Below are positions 1 through 11,785 of a stretch of DNA of 64,000 nt, piece after piece (position 1 is the stretch's first letter; the number at the start of each line of letters is the position of its first letter). A program made the position numbers and the translations under genes. The stretch is from Cristatella mucedo (Eukaryota; Bryozoa; Phylactolaemata; Cristatellidae). Where the stretch lies: the NCBI GenBank assembly GCA_009760855.2, contig WPIO01000025.1, positions 605,001-669,000 on the forward strand. Direction: 5' to 3'. The notes under the pieces are model-generated. The model saw nothing but the letters and a program-made list of their open reading frames with translations, was not told the DNA's origin and searched no databases.

Positions 1-1043
1 TTCTGAGATGTTGACGTTCCCTCGTGCCATGCAACCCTTCTCTAGAATATCTTTCATTAGCCGCATCAGGCTATGTCCCAACATAATGCCCCATTAGGCT
101 ATGGCCCAACATTATTCAAGTGGATTGTTGTCCGGCACCTAATAATAATTCAATAATTGACAGTGTGAATTTAAGAAACTTTAGCCCAGTCTCCAAATGC
201 TTTTTCTATGGAACACTTGAATTATTAGTGGTAAACCAGTTGAACTCTTTTAATACTGACCAAGCCAGATGAGTAAGTTGCAGTCGGGTTGTCGAGCAAA
301 TCATTCCTCCGAGTCAGTAATGCTGAGAGAGTAATGACCTTCTTAAGTAGACTGAATTAGGCTCTGTGTGCTAGTTCTTCTGGATTTCTCGGCAGCTCTA
401 GATACAATGAATTATTCAATCATTCTTCTACTCCTGTCATCTCGAGCCGGCATTGCTGGCACTGCGTTTCAGCTGTTTAAGACTTAACTCCTAAGTCTTA
501 TCTTTGCTTGAATCGGTCCATGATTTTCAGAATCTCAAGCTCTGCCAGGTCATTAACAACATGATCTGCTGTCGATCGCACTTGATTGCAGTGCACTTTT
601 TAAAATATAATGAAGACAAAACCAACTTTGAATTGAGAACAACCGAGCGGTTCTTGGAACTGGAAAAGCTACCTAAAAATCGGCCAAGGCCTAAATATCT
701 AATATAAACTATTCGAGGAACATTAATATTCTCTTATAGAATGAATTGGTACTAAATGAGCACTTCAGATTGACAGTAGTGTCTGCTTACTGTTGCTATA
801 GAAATATTGCATAAATCTGGGCTTGATTTGATAAGGATTACACAGAAGCTCATCAATGCATTCACTACATTATTACTAGACTTCTATGACTCACTGCTTG
901 GAAGTCTTCCTTGCTGTTAAATACAACGCTTGTATTTGGTTTGGAATTCAGAATTTAGGCTTATCAGTGATAAAAATTGAAAATGCCACATTACAATCAA
1001 TACTGATCACCAATCTGCCTTGGCTGCATAAAAAGAGTATTGA
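1..1043. other. No recognisable feature
   Basis: AT-rich sequence. The open frame at 504-707 has no ATG start and no recognisable domain. The short run tcgagccggcattgctggcactgcgtttcagctgtttaagac (420-480) resembles the LINE RT region around 9475, so a very old LINE piece may be present. Confidence 0.5.
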
Positions 1044-1790
1044 CTAATAATAATAATAATAATAATGGACTTGATAAAGCGCTCTCAGAGAACTCAATTT
1101 CTTTCTAGGCGCTTTACATTTGCTGCAAAGGGAAACGCGATTGAATGGTGAGTAATATCATGCTTAATACACGACATGAATAACAGGGTTTGGGGTGAAT
1201 TGCACAGGCTCAACATGCAAATGTGGTTAGTGGCAGAATGCACAGTGTCAGCACTCATAAGCACATAAAGAACGAATCACAGGGACCCACTAAATGCTGT
1301 CCTAAATAGGTGTGTTTTTAAGTTTTTTTTAATGTGGTCAGGTCAGGGGATGGTCTGAAGCCGGTCGGGAGAGAGTTCCAGGCTTTGGGAGCATACGAAG
1401 TAAATGCGCGGTCTCCAAAGGATTTGAGGTTTGTGCGAGGTATTGATAAACTCTTGGATTCCGAAAAGCAGGTGGTTCGATGCTCGGTGTGGTGAGTGAG
1501 TATATCTGAGAGATAGGCTGGAGCCAAAGAATGAAGTGACCTATAATTGAGCGACAAAACCTTGAAGTCGATCTGTTGCTTGACTGGTAGCCATTGCAGG
1601 TCGGCGAGAAGTGGTGTGATATGGCAACTGCGACGCTCACGACAGACAAGCCTAGCTTCGGAGTTTTGCACCAGCTGCAATCGCCTGATCGCACATGCTG
1701 GTAGACGTTTGTAAGCCTGCCTAAGTTGAGTACCTTGCCTTTTAGTACCTAATGATTTTTGGGTCATACGCATTACGTTGTAAAGCACGG
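1044..1790 (-). mobile_element. CR1/L2-type LINE, 3' end fragment
   Basis: Minus-strand tail of a non-LTR retrotransposon. It encodes the region after the reverse transcriptase (SEARLVCRERRSCHITPLLADLQWLPVKQ..., FGDRAFTSYAPKAWNSLP), widespread in CR1/L2 elements, then the 3' UTR with an AAAGCGCC...GGCGCTTT-type inverted repeat and a (TTA)n tail at 1044-1065. Frames are partly open, so this is one of the younger copies. Confidence 0.88.
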
Positions 1791-3957
1791 GAAGAGGAAC
1801 TATTGATACTTAAGGTGCCATAAGAAATAACTATTGTTATGATTAATATATCTAATTTATTGTATACCATGCCGAAAATCAGTTTCAGGCACCACTTTAG
1901 CTATCGATACAACGTGGGCATAAGCTATGAAAATAGACAGTGGCGAAAGCAATCGTGGCAATAGTAATTTCATCAAGGCGCTACCAGTGCCTGTGTATGG
2001 ATTAAGTATGTCTTCCGGTAGGACCAATTCACCTCGGACGGTGGATGTGACGTAAAAGCTACTATAATTAGTTATTGATCTTTGGCTGACTCTAACAGCT
2101 TCGAAGCTCTAAGCATAACCAAACAGTAGACAAAAGGCCAGTGCAAAATATGCAACAACAATTTTGTCTCGTTATTAATGTTCCATTAAACATAATTGTC
2201 CCTAGATGATTTGCTATACCTTATAGATACAACCATATCCACTGCGGATCTAGGTTGCATAGTCTTCATATAGAGAATTGCTACCACTGCAAAGCTTTTT
2301 TGCTTAGTTTAGAAGCAGCGTGACACTGGTTGAGCCTACCACAAAGTATGCACTCGATTTCCGAGAACTGATATTGGCCGTGCAAGCAGCGACTAGTTCT
2401 CAGCTCTCTCAGGTTGCTCTCTCTAGTATGCCGTGCACAATCATTAATGACATCTTATGACCTGCCAATGCGTCAAATTGAGAGTTGAGTGTTTTGTGAG
2501 CTTACAGTGAATACTTGGCGCAAGATATTCTTTAAATACGTAAGACTATCTTGGACATAAATAGAAAAAGTAAAAGCCGATGAGTGGCTGGTACTATAGC
2601 AAACTGGAGAAGCAAGAAGTTCCGACAGGTGACCTTCGGCAAGCGTAGCGAACCTCTAAGCCACAGAAGGACCTTGAAGTCGATACGACGATCGATAGGG
2701 ATCCAGAGGAGCTGGAGCAGAATTGGTTTGATGTGGCCGCTATGCTGTTGACTACAGACCTGACGACCCATCACTTCTGCACGAGTTGCAGACGACAAGT
2801 GGTACCAGGATCCAAAGAAATTGGAGTAGCCCTGACGCGATATCAAATTCGAGTGAGCTAGTTTAGCAGTGGTATTTTTATGCAAGCAGACCCTGTTTTT
2901 TTAAATTGAAGCATACAAAAGTTCATATCCTCATCCAATGACATTTAGTTTTGGAACAGCTCATCTAGGTTATGGACAGGTGTTTCAGGAGTGCAGCTAG
3001 ATGACCCAATTTTGAGAGTGAGATTGTCAAGTCAAGCCTGATGGCGACGCTGGCTTTACCAATAATCACTAGGCTTGCATTACCTTAGTTAAGCTTCAGT
3101 TAGTTAATTGCCATCCAAGTGTGAATGCCGTCAAAGCAGGCTGTCAGGGAAACAAATAGGTCGTGTTTACTATTTCTGTGAAAGCTTGTTTGCATTGGCC
3201 TTTCGATGATAATGCTTTCTGCTTTCATATCCCTTGCTGGCTTAGCAACACTGACGTAAGCAGTAAATTTATTGATTTACTGTTTGAGCTATTAGGGCGA
3301 TCAATACTGGGTCGTATAAGCTCAGCTGAAAGCATCTGTTTCCCCCTATATGGTTTAGTGTTTGAGCCAGCTGTAGCAAGTCCGGCACCGAAGTCCTTAG
3401 CCGCAAGAACAGTGCCCGTCCCTGCCGTCGCATAATAAATACTGGCAGAGCTGGCACCTCAAAAAATGGCTAAACGGCATGGCTACCGGTAGCAGATACT
3501 ACCTTAATATCTCCAAGCATGATGATGGCAGCGAGAAAGATTTTCCATACTTTAACATAAGTGAATATTCGCCATACAGATAAGACTGGGAGCCGATGAG
3601 CTTGTCTTATGCAATCATACTGCAGAAGCAATTAGATCTGATCGGTTGGTTCTTTCAACCAAGTGAAGCAGCCTGTAAGCCAGAGCTCGGATCTTAAAAA
3701 TGACCAGGTGCAGGTGGTTCAAGCGCCTCTAGGACGTAGACTGGGATTTTGTTATAGCATTAAAACAGCTGAAGAATTTCGGTGGAAAGATCGTGCAACG
3801 AGGTCCCTGCAAACACATCTGTGTAGACGCTGCAAGCTGGAGCGTCAAAAAACTTTGGCTACCTCAGGTATCGTTTAATAAGTTATTGAGTTGGAATTCT
3901 GGGGTACATTATGGCGATTGATTGACGGCCAGCCTCCTAGCCGATGAAAGGCCAGTA
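1791..3957. other. Intergenic, little recognised beyond one LINE scrap
   Basis: Apart from the fragment at 2550-2800 nothing is identified. Overlapping frames on opposite strands at 3163-3457 show no domain. Confidence 0.5.
2550..2800 (-). mobile_element. Degraded LINE fragment
   Basis: Weak but colinear similarity to the LINE at 1560-1690 (for example cttgaagtcgat, then a WIPIDRRIDFKVL frame), minus strand. It is from a divergent or old copy. Confidence 0.5.
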
Positions 3958-4153
3958 TCTCGCATGCTGCCACTAACCACATTTGCATGCTGACCCTGTG
4001 CATGTCACACCTAACCATGTTATTCATGTTTATCAAGCATAATATTACTCATCATTCAATCGCACTTCCATTTGCGGTACATGTAAAGCTCTTAGAATGA
4101 CGTTGAGTTCTCTGAGGGCGCTTTATCAAGTGCACTATTATTATTAATATTAT
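3958..4153 (+). mobile_element. LINE 3' UTR fragment
   Basis: Shares the family 3' UTR (gcatgctgaccctgtgcatg) and the terminal repeat ending gagggcgctttatcaagtgc, then an ATT-rich tail. No coding part remains. Confidence 0.8.
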
Positions 4154-6839
4154 CTCTTCATTTTTCCCAAAGCTTATTTTTGGGCTACCCCAAAAAAGGA
4201 AGATGAATAGTTTCAGGGCGCCTCACAGGTCCTAGACTGAGGAGTGGAACGAGCCTTTCCTCAGCAGCTGCCACTGGACGGCGACGCCAAATAACAGAGG
4301 ACTATAAACATTATAACAATAATACGTATGATAAAGCACTATCAGAGAACGTCGTCGTCCTGTGTTCCCGTGTGAGCAACTGCTTGCCAAGGTTGCACTG
4401 CCGCACGGTCTCAGGAGATAGTTTTGGGCTATGGACGTTGAGGTCGGCTTCATGAGAGTTATGGGCGTCTGAATGATCAGGTAATGCCTCTCTATGCCTT
4501 CCCACAAATCGCTTCTTCAACCGCAGTAAATTGTTCCACACCGTCCTCGGCGTGACTTCCCATTGTTGGCATTTTTCTCACCGAAAGCATTAGAACTTTC
4601 TAGACATCCGAACAATGAGCCAGAGCTTTGGTGCAAACGAGTCTGCTGCTGCCTCTGCCCCACGTGCGAACAAACCCTGCCTTGTGCACTTTGCCACTCC
4701 CTTGTCGTCATGGTGACCCACGGGTTCATGTATTATCTGGTCATCACCCGTTGAGATGCGGCACTGCCGAATCATAGATGACGAGCAGTCTTTGTCTTGT
4801 TACAGCCTGCTGCGAACGGACGTCGTCGTCGACTGGACCTTGATCGTGATCGAAGACGTGGCATTCAAGTTCAATGACACTTAGAATTTCCTACGGGACG
4901 CTGTCAACCGATCGCGCTCTCAAAGTGTGAGGGCATCGAGATCGACCTGCCAGGCCTTGGGCTGAGGACGGTAGCCGTGTTACCGTATGCAGTGGGAGAT
5001 CCCTACCAGCGGCACTCAGGAAATGAGCTTTGCCAAGATGCTCTCGACTAGCCACCGAGCTTCCCCAAGTTCTTCTGAACTCTGAAGGACGCTCGAGAAA
5101 TCATCAAATTCCTTTGCATTTCGCTTGGTAAAATGAGGCTTTCTCAACGCACGAACCGCATGTGTTTTCACAGAACTTTAGCTGTGCCCTCGTGGCCATG
5201 AGGGTAGTCTAGTGTCTGGCGACCCAACGCCCTTTGCTATTTCTCAAGGTAAATCCATTAACCCGCTAACCCATAGAGGGTTTTACGTAGAACAGTTAAG
5301 AAAACCCCGAGACAATTCCGTCTGTTGATGCCATTATATGTCGTAATATCACGGCTCGATGCAGCTACGTTCATGATTAGGATGTAACTAGAGAACGCCA
5401 GTATGCAATTCTTTGTTTAAAAGTACACGCATTGGTGATTTCTATTATGGATCTTCTGCTGCTGTACAAAGAAGGCTAGTGACTTGTCTGACGTTACCTA
5501 TAATTGAGATTGCTTACCTGGATACGTATTGATTACATGGATACTGTTATAAGAATCTATACTTACCTTAGAGTATTCGCGAACGATAGATTTCCTGAGA
5601 TTTATAAGCTCACTTGTTTTCATAGTCTAAGCCTGACTGATTTTTCATGTGCAATTTTGAAATTTTACTTGTATGGCTGACTTTAATTAAAATATTATTC
5701 ATGGAAGTAACTTTCATACAAATTGAAATATACAGGTAGGAAGTTCCGGTGCTTTCGGATGAAATATATGACGGAGCAAGAGCAGTGGCAGTTTTTTATC
5801 TACGTGTGACCGGCAGAGAAGTCTACTTTAGGCTACAATGTCTCAAGTAAAAGGCATATCAAATAGCCAGTTTAATGAATCCAATAGGCAAAAGGGGAAA
5901 TGAGGCAAGTTCTGAAGCTGTTTACTCCATGTAGGTACCGAGAAGAAAGACCCTGATGAGCGTCGGATATTGAAGCAGGAATTTTTTCTGCCACAGGCTT
6001 TCAAATGACTTCAATGGCAGCTTTACTAGCTAACGGTGTCATGGCAGAGTTAAATTTTACAAAAATACCAATCAATAGATAATTTTTGGGCATAATTTTT
6101 ATTGGATAACTTTAAAATTAAACCTTGACGCATCATAACATTACCAATCTTTTGCTAGGTACTTCAGATGTGCTGTACCGAAAAGTGTTCAACAGCTGGC
6201 CAAATAAACTGCCGTGTGAAAATATAAGCACATAACCCTATGGTCGTATAGTAACTTATTTGATGCAACGCAATTGAATTAAATCAGTTTCCTAAACGAG
6301 GCTGAGTCACTTTGTGCGTGAGCATTTTCTCCACAGTCGTCACAATTTCATCAGGGTAGCTAGCGACTGCTTGCCTTGCAGGCTGGGAGCAGTGGTCGAT
6401 GCGGTTTTGGCCTGCTCAGGGTGAAAGCAATGACGAGCATTAGCCTCGGCGCTTGTGTCACGTTGCCTTAGTGACCATGGCACAATGGGTCATCGTATGC
6501 ATTTAGATCTTTATTAGCTTCAGCTTTGTTGAGATTCTTTCCTGCCAAAACATACAATGCATCTAATAACCTGTCCCGCTCTGGCATTGCATGCACCGTC
6601 AGTTTAACGTTTAAATAATGGAAAAATCGCGTAAAAGTATGATGGGTTCAGGTGATTTACTAATCGCTCTTCACACGTTTTTAGAAAAATGTGTACAGAT
6701 CTATTAATTTAAGTGGAATAAATTGTTCACAACCAATCGACACCAAAGAGAAAACTCACCGCAACAAACAGTATTCACAAGCACACAAAGCTAACTTCAC
6801 TAAGACCCGGCAAATGTTGAGACGAAGAGATGAATTTCT
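4154..6839. other. Unrecognised stretch, GC-richer in its first kilobase
   Basis: 4200-5250 is richer in GC and has short minus-strand frames (for example RTVWNNLLRLKKRFVGRHRE at about 4480-4540) that read like protein but break often and match no family I know. An old retroelement is the likeliest source. 5250-6840 is plain AT-rich sequence. Confidence 0.4.
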
Positions 6840-7290
6840 AGCTTCTTAAATTTCTACAGGTCTGTGGATGACGGGAATAATCAAATATGACTTTCAGGCT
6901 TTGAGAGCATACCAACTGAAACTCTCAAAGGGATGGTTTGAGATTGGTTGAGCCACAGGTAAGTGACTTAATTCGGAAGAGCGGTTGATAAGTTCTCTAG
7001 ACCGATCCTAAAGTAGTTCGGATTCATGGGCCGGTGGAAAATAAAGGCACCTAAAAGCGACTGATCGCATATTAAAGTGTATATGCCACTTTACTGGGAG
7101 CCACTGCAGAAGTGGTACGATGCGGTAATTAAGACGTTGCCGACAGACTCTCTTAGCTACTGTGTTTTGCACTCTCTGCAAGCGCCTCGATATGCAGTTC
7201 GGAAGAACTTTGAGTAGTGAGCTACAAAAGCCGAGACTTTAGGTAAACAATGCATGGACCAACTTCCCTAGGATGAGCAGCCAATCTGTG
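6840..7290 (-). mobile_element. Old degraded LINE fragment
   Basis: Minus-strand remains of the same post-RT region and flank, seen as aggctttgagagcatac, gggagccactgcagaag and tgttttgcactctctgcaagcg in family order. Many substitutions; the 3' end is missing. Confidence 0.6.
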
Positions 7291-7959
7291 AGGCTGCTGG
7301 GGAGGCCCCTTGTCGAGATGGTCAGTGTGAGGCCGCCAGGTGACGAATACCAATGAGCGATTCTGGCTGCGGCATGATGTCATTCCAGTATTTTATCCGA
7401 TAATAGGACATGCAAAAACCAAAGCCGGTGCCATTGTGAGTCAAGACTCTGAGAAGTAGTTCTGCCAAAAGTTCTCTGTAAGTGCACTGCCAATATCGAA
7501 TTAGCCGAGCTTGCAAGAATCTTTATAAAATGTGCTCTGGCACTGCTGCTCTGGAAAATAAAGCATCACAAATTTCTCTGTGGGGCCTGATAATGCTAAA
7601 ATTATAGCACACAAACATTGAGCCAACGGCACTAAACATTTCCGATTATCATACAGACAGAATTTAGCCACATTCCTTGAGTATCGTCTTAATCAAATTG
7701 AGATCCCTCTACAAGGTTTTCAAATGTCTTACAGCTATCTGCAATGCTTTCCAATTCAATACAGATTCATGCTTTCCTGCTTTTCTCAGCTCGTTCTCGT
7801 GGCTCAATGCCCCAATGGCCGCTCCGATGGCTATGTACTATCTCGCCCCTTGCTGATCCATCTTTGCACAGCTCCCTGTCTTGGCTTCCTACTGCTGCTT
7901 CCTTTCACTTGCCGACTCTGCTTTTCGCCTCTCCCCTCTCCATTCCATATATAGGCTCC

Positions 7960-7993
<34 letters not shown>

Positions 7994-8002
7994 TTCTCTC
8001 TA

Positions 8003-8062
<60 letters not shown>

Positions 8063-9119
8063 TCTCTCTCGGCTCCCTATCTATGCGCAATATATATGCT
8101 CAATATGTCGGCTACCTATAGAGGCTGGCTACTTCGGCTCCTTATCTCCTCGCCTCATTCCCGCCCCAATGTATCGGCTCTATAATTCGGCTCCCTCTCA
8201 TTGCCTCATTATCATCCCGTTTCCCCTGCATTTCCCCTCTGCGTCTCATGACTGAGCACTATACTAGCTCCAGCACATACAAGGGATGCGAAAGACACTC
8301 ATCTAACACGAAAACTAGGCTGAAATGGGGCAAATACGACAGGCTTGTTGGGCGATTATTGATTTGCGGATCGTAGAGAAAATTATGACCCTGAGGACCA
8401 GTGCACCATGTCAATTATTAGCACAGGGCTACCAGCAACAGGGGATGCTGAAACACTGGCCTCGATTCAACTAGCCGTTTGGGGATGCTCGCTTAAGATG
8501 CTGACCCAGTAAGCAGGTTTTCGAACAGGGCAGTATTACTTGTGCATCCGGACTTATGTGCGACTAGGTGTATACCTTACCCGGACATGATCTCCAACAT
8601 TGGGATATTGGCAGTCGATTGGCTTCATATATTAGTGATTCTCATTTGAAAATAGGGACATAAGGAGACAGAAAGGATATGGACAATCAAGTTCAATTTA
8701 TTAGTCGAAAAAGTGACTACAGTCTTCTTAGTTTGTGTCAGTTAGCTATTTGAGTAGTCTGCACCTTACTAATAACTTTGGCAAAGTACTTTCACTGATC
8801 TGTGTTATAGCATTCACGACAAAATGTCGTTTTTAATTACCACTACCTCTTGAGCGAAAAATTCATCTCGACATCACTATTTACAGTCAGGGGCAGGAGA
8901 TTGGGCATCCCTCACTTTCAAAGTTAAACTTGAAAACATGTCGTGGTCGGTCATCACGTCTTAAGTGATACAAGAGAGGTCGTTGTATACACTTATTTAT
9001 CACTCAAATGACAAAGGAGAAGCAAAGGAAGGTTAGCTGATGCAAAAGACTGAATATAGCGGCACGAAAGCTTTAACGACTATCGCCAGCTATTGTATTG
9101 CCGCGTGCCATCAAGTCTG
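7291..9119. other. Intergenic with a CT microsatellite only
   Basis: Nothing but the simple repeat at 7950-8072 is recognised. Confidence 0.5.
7950..8072. repeat. CT-rich microsatellite, impure
   Basis: About 120 bp of (CT)n with TTTC and TATC interruptions. It creates long false open frames of Ser and Leu. Confidence 0.95.
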
Positions 9120-11216
9120 ATGCACGGCCAGACTCAAACCATGACCTGAGACACCTCAGTAATTGAAATCGGAGCATTAGAACCAAGAGAGCTTTAGGAA
9201 CTGCCGCCCAGTCTCTCTTCTACATTTCTATGAAAGACACTGGAACGAGTCGTGGTGGACCAGCTGAACTCGTATATTGCAACTTCAAACCTTGCTAGTA
9301 AGTTCCAATGTGGCATTAGAGCTAATCTCTCCAAAGAGTCCGCATTGCTCAGGGTGTACAGCGACTTAATTAGGAATGCAGACATGGGTAGAGTATCTCT
9401 GCTTGTTTTGCTCGATGTTTTGGCTGCTTTTGATACTATCGATCACAAAGTTCTTCTAGAGCATCTCTCATCTCGCCTGGGCATCACTGGCACTGCTCTG
9501 CAATTGTTCATGTCCTATCTCAGTGGGAGACTCCAGAATATTGACTTGAATGGACAAAGATCTTCCGAGGTACTTCTGAAATATGGGGTACCTCAGGGCT
9601 CTGCGCTAGGTCCGGTTCTTTTCATGGTTTATACTCTCCCTCTTGCTGATGTAATTGTGAAGCACAATATAGGCTTACAATTCTACGTGGATGACACTTA
9701 ATTATACCTTTTCTTTGATCACCCTTTGCCTTCGAGTACGTCAAGTTATCTTAACTCCCTTGCTGTATGCATAGATGACATCCCTATATGAACGGCAGCA
9801 AATTTTCTTAAATTGAATGACGATAAAACTAACTTAGGAATTATGGGAAAACCAAGCATAATTCAGTAATTTGAAAGGCTAACGCTCTAATTCAGCTCTG
9901 CCAACATATCTCCTGTTGAATCTGCACACAACCTCGGCGTCATGTTCCATAGCGACCTTTCGTTAGACGACCACACCAGCTCTACAATCAAGTCTGCCTA
10001 CTTTCAGCTACATACAATTCTTAAAATTCAGGATTGTTTAGACAGGGATACCAATATAAGTTGGTCCATGCATTTTTTACACCTCTCTTGACTTGGGTAA
10101 TTCACTGAGTGCCAGTCTACCGGCCTGTGCAATTCAACACTTGCAGGCAGTGAAAATTCCTGCAGCTAGGCTTGTCTGTCGTGAGAGTGGCAGTTGCCAC
10201 ATCAAGCCACTTCTCGCCGACTTGCATTGGCTACCAGTCAAACAACGAATCCACTTTACGATTTCGTCCCTCACTTTCAGATCCCTTCACTCTTCAGCTC
10301 CAGCCTACCTATTACATCTACTGCCCCGCCAGGCGAAGCGTAGTACCATTCGTTTTTCGGAATCTAACTGTTTACCTTTACTTCTGTGAAGGAACATGAC
10401 TCTTGCAGCCTGCGAGCACTGGGCGGAGAACTTTCGAGGGCTCTCGGACTGCCCAAGTAGGGGCAAGCTCACTACCGGTGGAAGGGCAGACGATGACTCG
10501 GCAGATGACTCGGCAGTCCCGCCCAAATCCATGCATTGGTGTAATCTGTGTGGACATCAATCTACCACAAGCTGCCGCCAGCTGTGGTAGGTTTCGGAAA
10601 GATCAGTGGCAGGCCAGTGCGAAAGAAAGCATGCATGGAATGTGAGGGCTGCCGAAGGAGTACAACAGGAGGGGACGGCGAGATCCTTCGATGCCGGCAG
10701 CCGTCGGGTGTATGTAGACTGGGCTTGGCCGGCGTAGCTAGAAATAGAGGTTTTGGAGTTGGAGCCAGCAGACTTGTTGCTCGGTCGTGCTACCCAGCCT
10801 AAAGACAGTTCGCGCGGAGGGCTGTCACAACTTCGTACAAAACCTCAAAGCCTTTAGAGATCGTGAATGTAGTTCGTATGTTCTTAAAGTTTGGAACTCA
10901 CTCCCGACTTCTGTCACGACATTCCCTGATTTGAAAATATTTAAAAAGAAAGTAAAAACGCACCTATTTTTGAAGCCGCTTACTAGTTTCCTGTGATCCA
11001 TCCTGCATATGCTTATGGATGCTGATACTGTGCAGGCTGCTACTATTGGGATAGCATGCTGACCCTGTGCATGTCACCCCTAGCCACGTTGTTCTTATTG
11101 TTTATTGAGCATGCTACTACTAAACATTCAATTACACTTCCTTTGCAGCATATGTAAAGCCCCTAGAAAGATAGATAGTGCTCTGACAGGGCTTCGTCAA
11201 CTGTGCTATTATTTTG
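9120..11216 (+). mobile_element. CR1/L2-type LINE with reverse transcriptase, 5' truncated
   Basis: The best RT-bearing copy. From about 9200 it encodes LERVVVDQLNSYI, RT motif A (LLDVLAAFDTIDH), the block YGVPQGSALGP and the catalytic YVDDT at about 9685-9700. The codon after YVDDT is a stop (TAA where the family has Gln). The frame breaks again before the post-RT part (LPACAIQHLQ to SESNCLP, 10108-10380). A 445-bp element interrupts it at 10385-10829, after which the LINE resumes (FRDRECSSYVLKVWNSLP) and ends with the family 3' UTR and tail near 11216. No endonuclease domain was found, so it is a dead 5'-truncated copy. Confidence 0.88.
10385..10829. mobile_element. Probable solo LTR inserted in the LINE
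   Basis: 445 bp starting TGTGAAGG and ending CTGTCACA, flanked by a perfect 5-bp direct repeat ACTTC at 10380-10384 and 10830-10834. TG...CA ends and a 5-bp target duplication are the hallmarks of LTR retroelements. Taking away the element and one ACTTC gives continuous LINE sequence when compared with other copies in the window. It is GC-richer than its surroundings and has no coding capacity. Inside are a tandem ATGACTCGGCAG pair (about 10494) and a near-perfect hairpin at 10562-10590. Confidence 0.72.
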
Positions 11217-11314
11217 ATACCATACGAAAAAACTACTCTCTATCCGTGGGTATTTCGCAGGATCTGGCTTGTAATGAACAATAAACAGCAACAGGTTATC
11301 TCATTTTCACAAGC

Positions 11315-11420
11315 CTCATTTGATTCATCCACGATAAAATGCCGGTTTAGGATATGCACCTCATTTGCTTCATCAATGATATACTGTTATACAATAAGAT
11401 GTTGGTTTAGGATATGAGGT
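11315..11420. repeat. Imperfect tandem dimer
   Basis: cctcatttgattcatc ... ggtttaggatatg is followed by cctcatttgcttcatc ... ggtttaggatatg. Two units of about 45 and 60 bp. Confidence 0.6.
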
Positions 11421-11589
11421 TTTAGAATGCGGCTTCAAAACATCGGTTTTGTTGTGGAAGTATCGACCTTTGCAACTAGCTACATTACACCAGGGATGCA
11501 CCTTCGGTGCTTATTCGAAGATGCAATACACAACCCAATCGCTAGTCATCGGTAAGCTCTAGGACATTGACGTGGGCTAACTGATGCTA

Positions 11590-11785
11590 CCTTTAAGATG
11601 CTCAATAAAATGCCAATCGTGCAGCAACTTGCGGCTATGGAGAGCTTTTTGAACAGGAGCATGCTATCTCTAACCATTCGGTCATGCTTCGTTTTCAGCA
11701 ACTGTAAATTGCCTAGAAAGAGATTGATTTTTCTGAGGGCTCTATATCGAATGCATTATAACTGTTATTATTTTTATTGATTTTA
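11590..11785 (+). mobile_element. LINE 3' UTR fragment, degraded
   Basis: Contains gcctagaaagagattgattt and gagggctctatat followed by a TTATT-rich tail, matching the end of the family in plus orientation. Confidence 0.65.

Noticed and set aside
1318-1788. 156-codon minus-strand frame as a host gene
   Set aside because: It is the post-RT region of a CR1/L2 LINE found repeatedly in the window.
7744-8255. Long plus-strand frames rich in Ser and Leu
   Set aside because: They are translations of the CT microsatellite; the same holds for 22703-23146 and 61630-61842.
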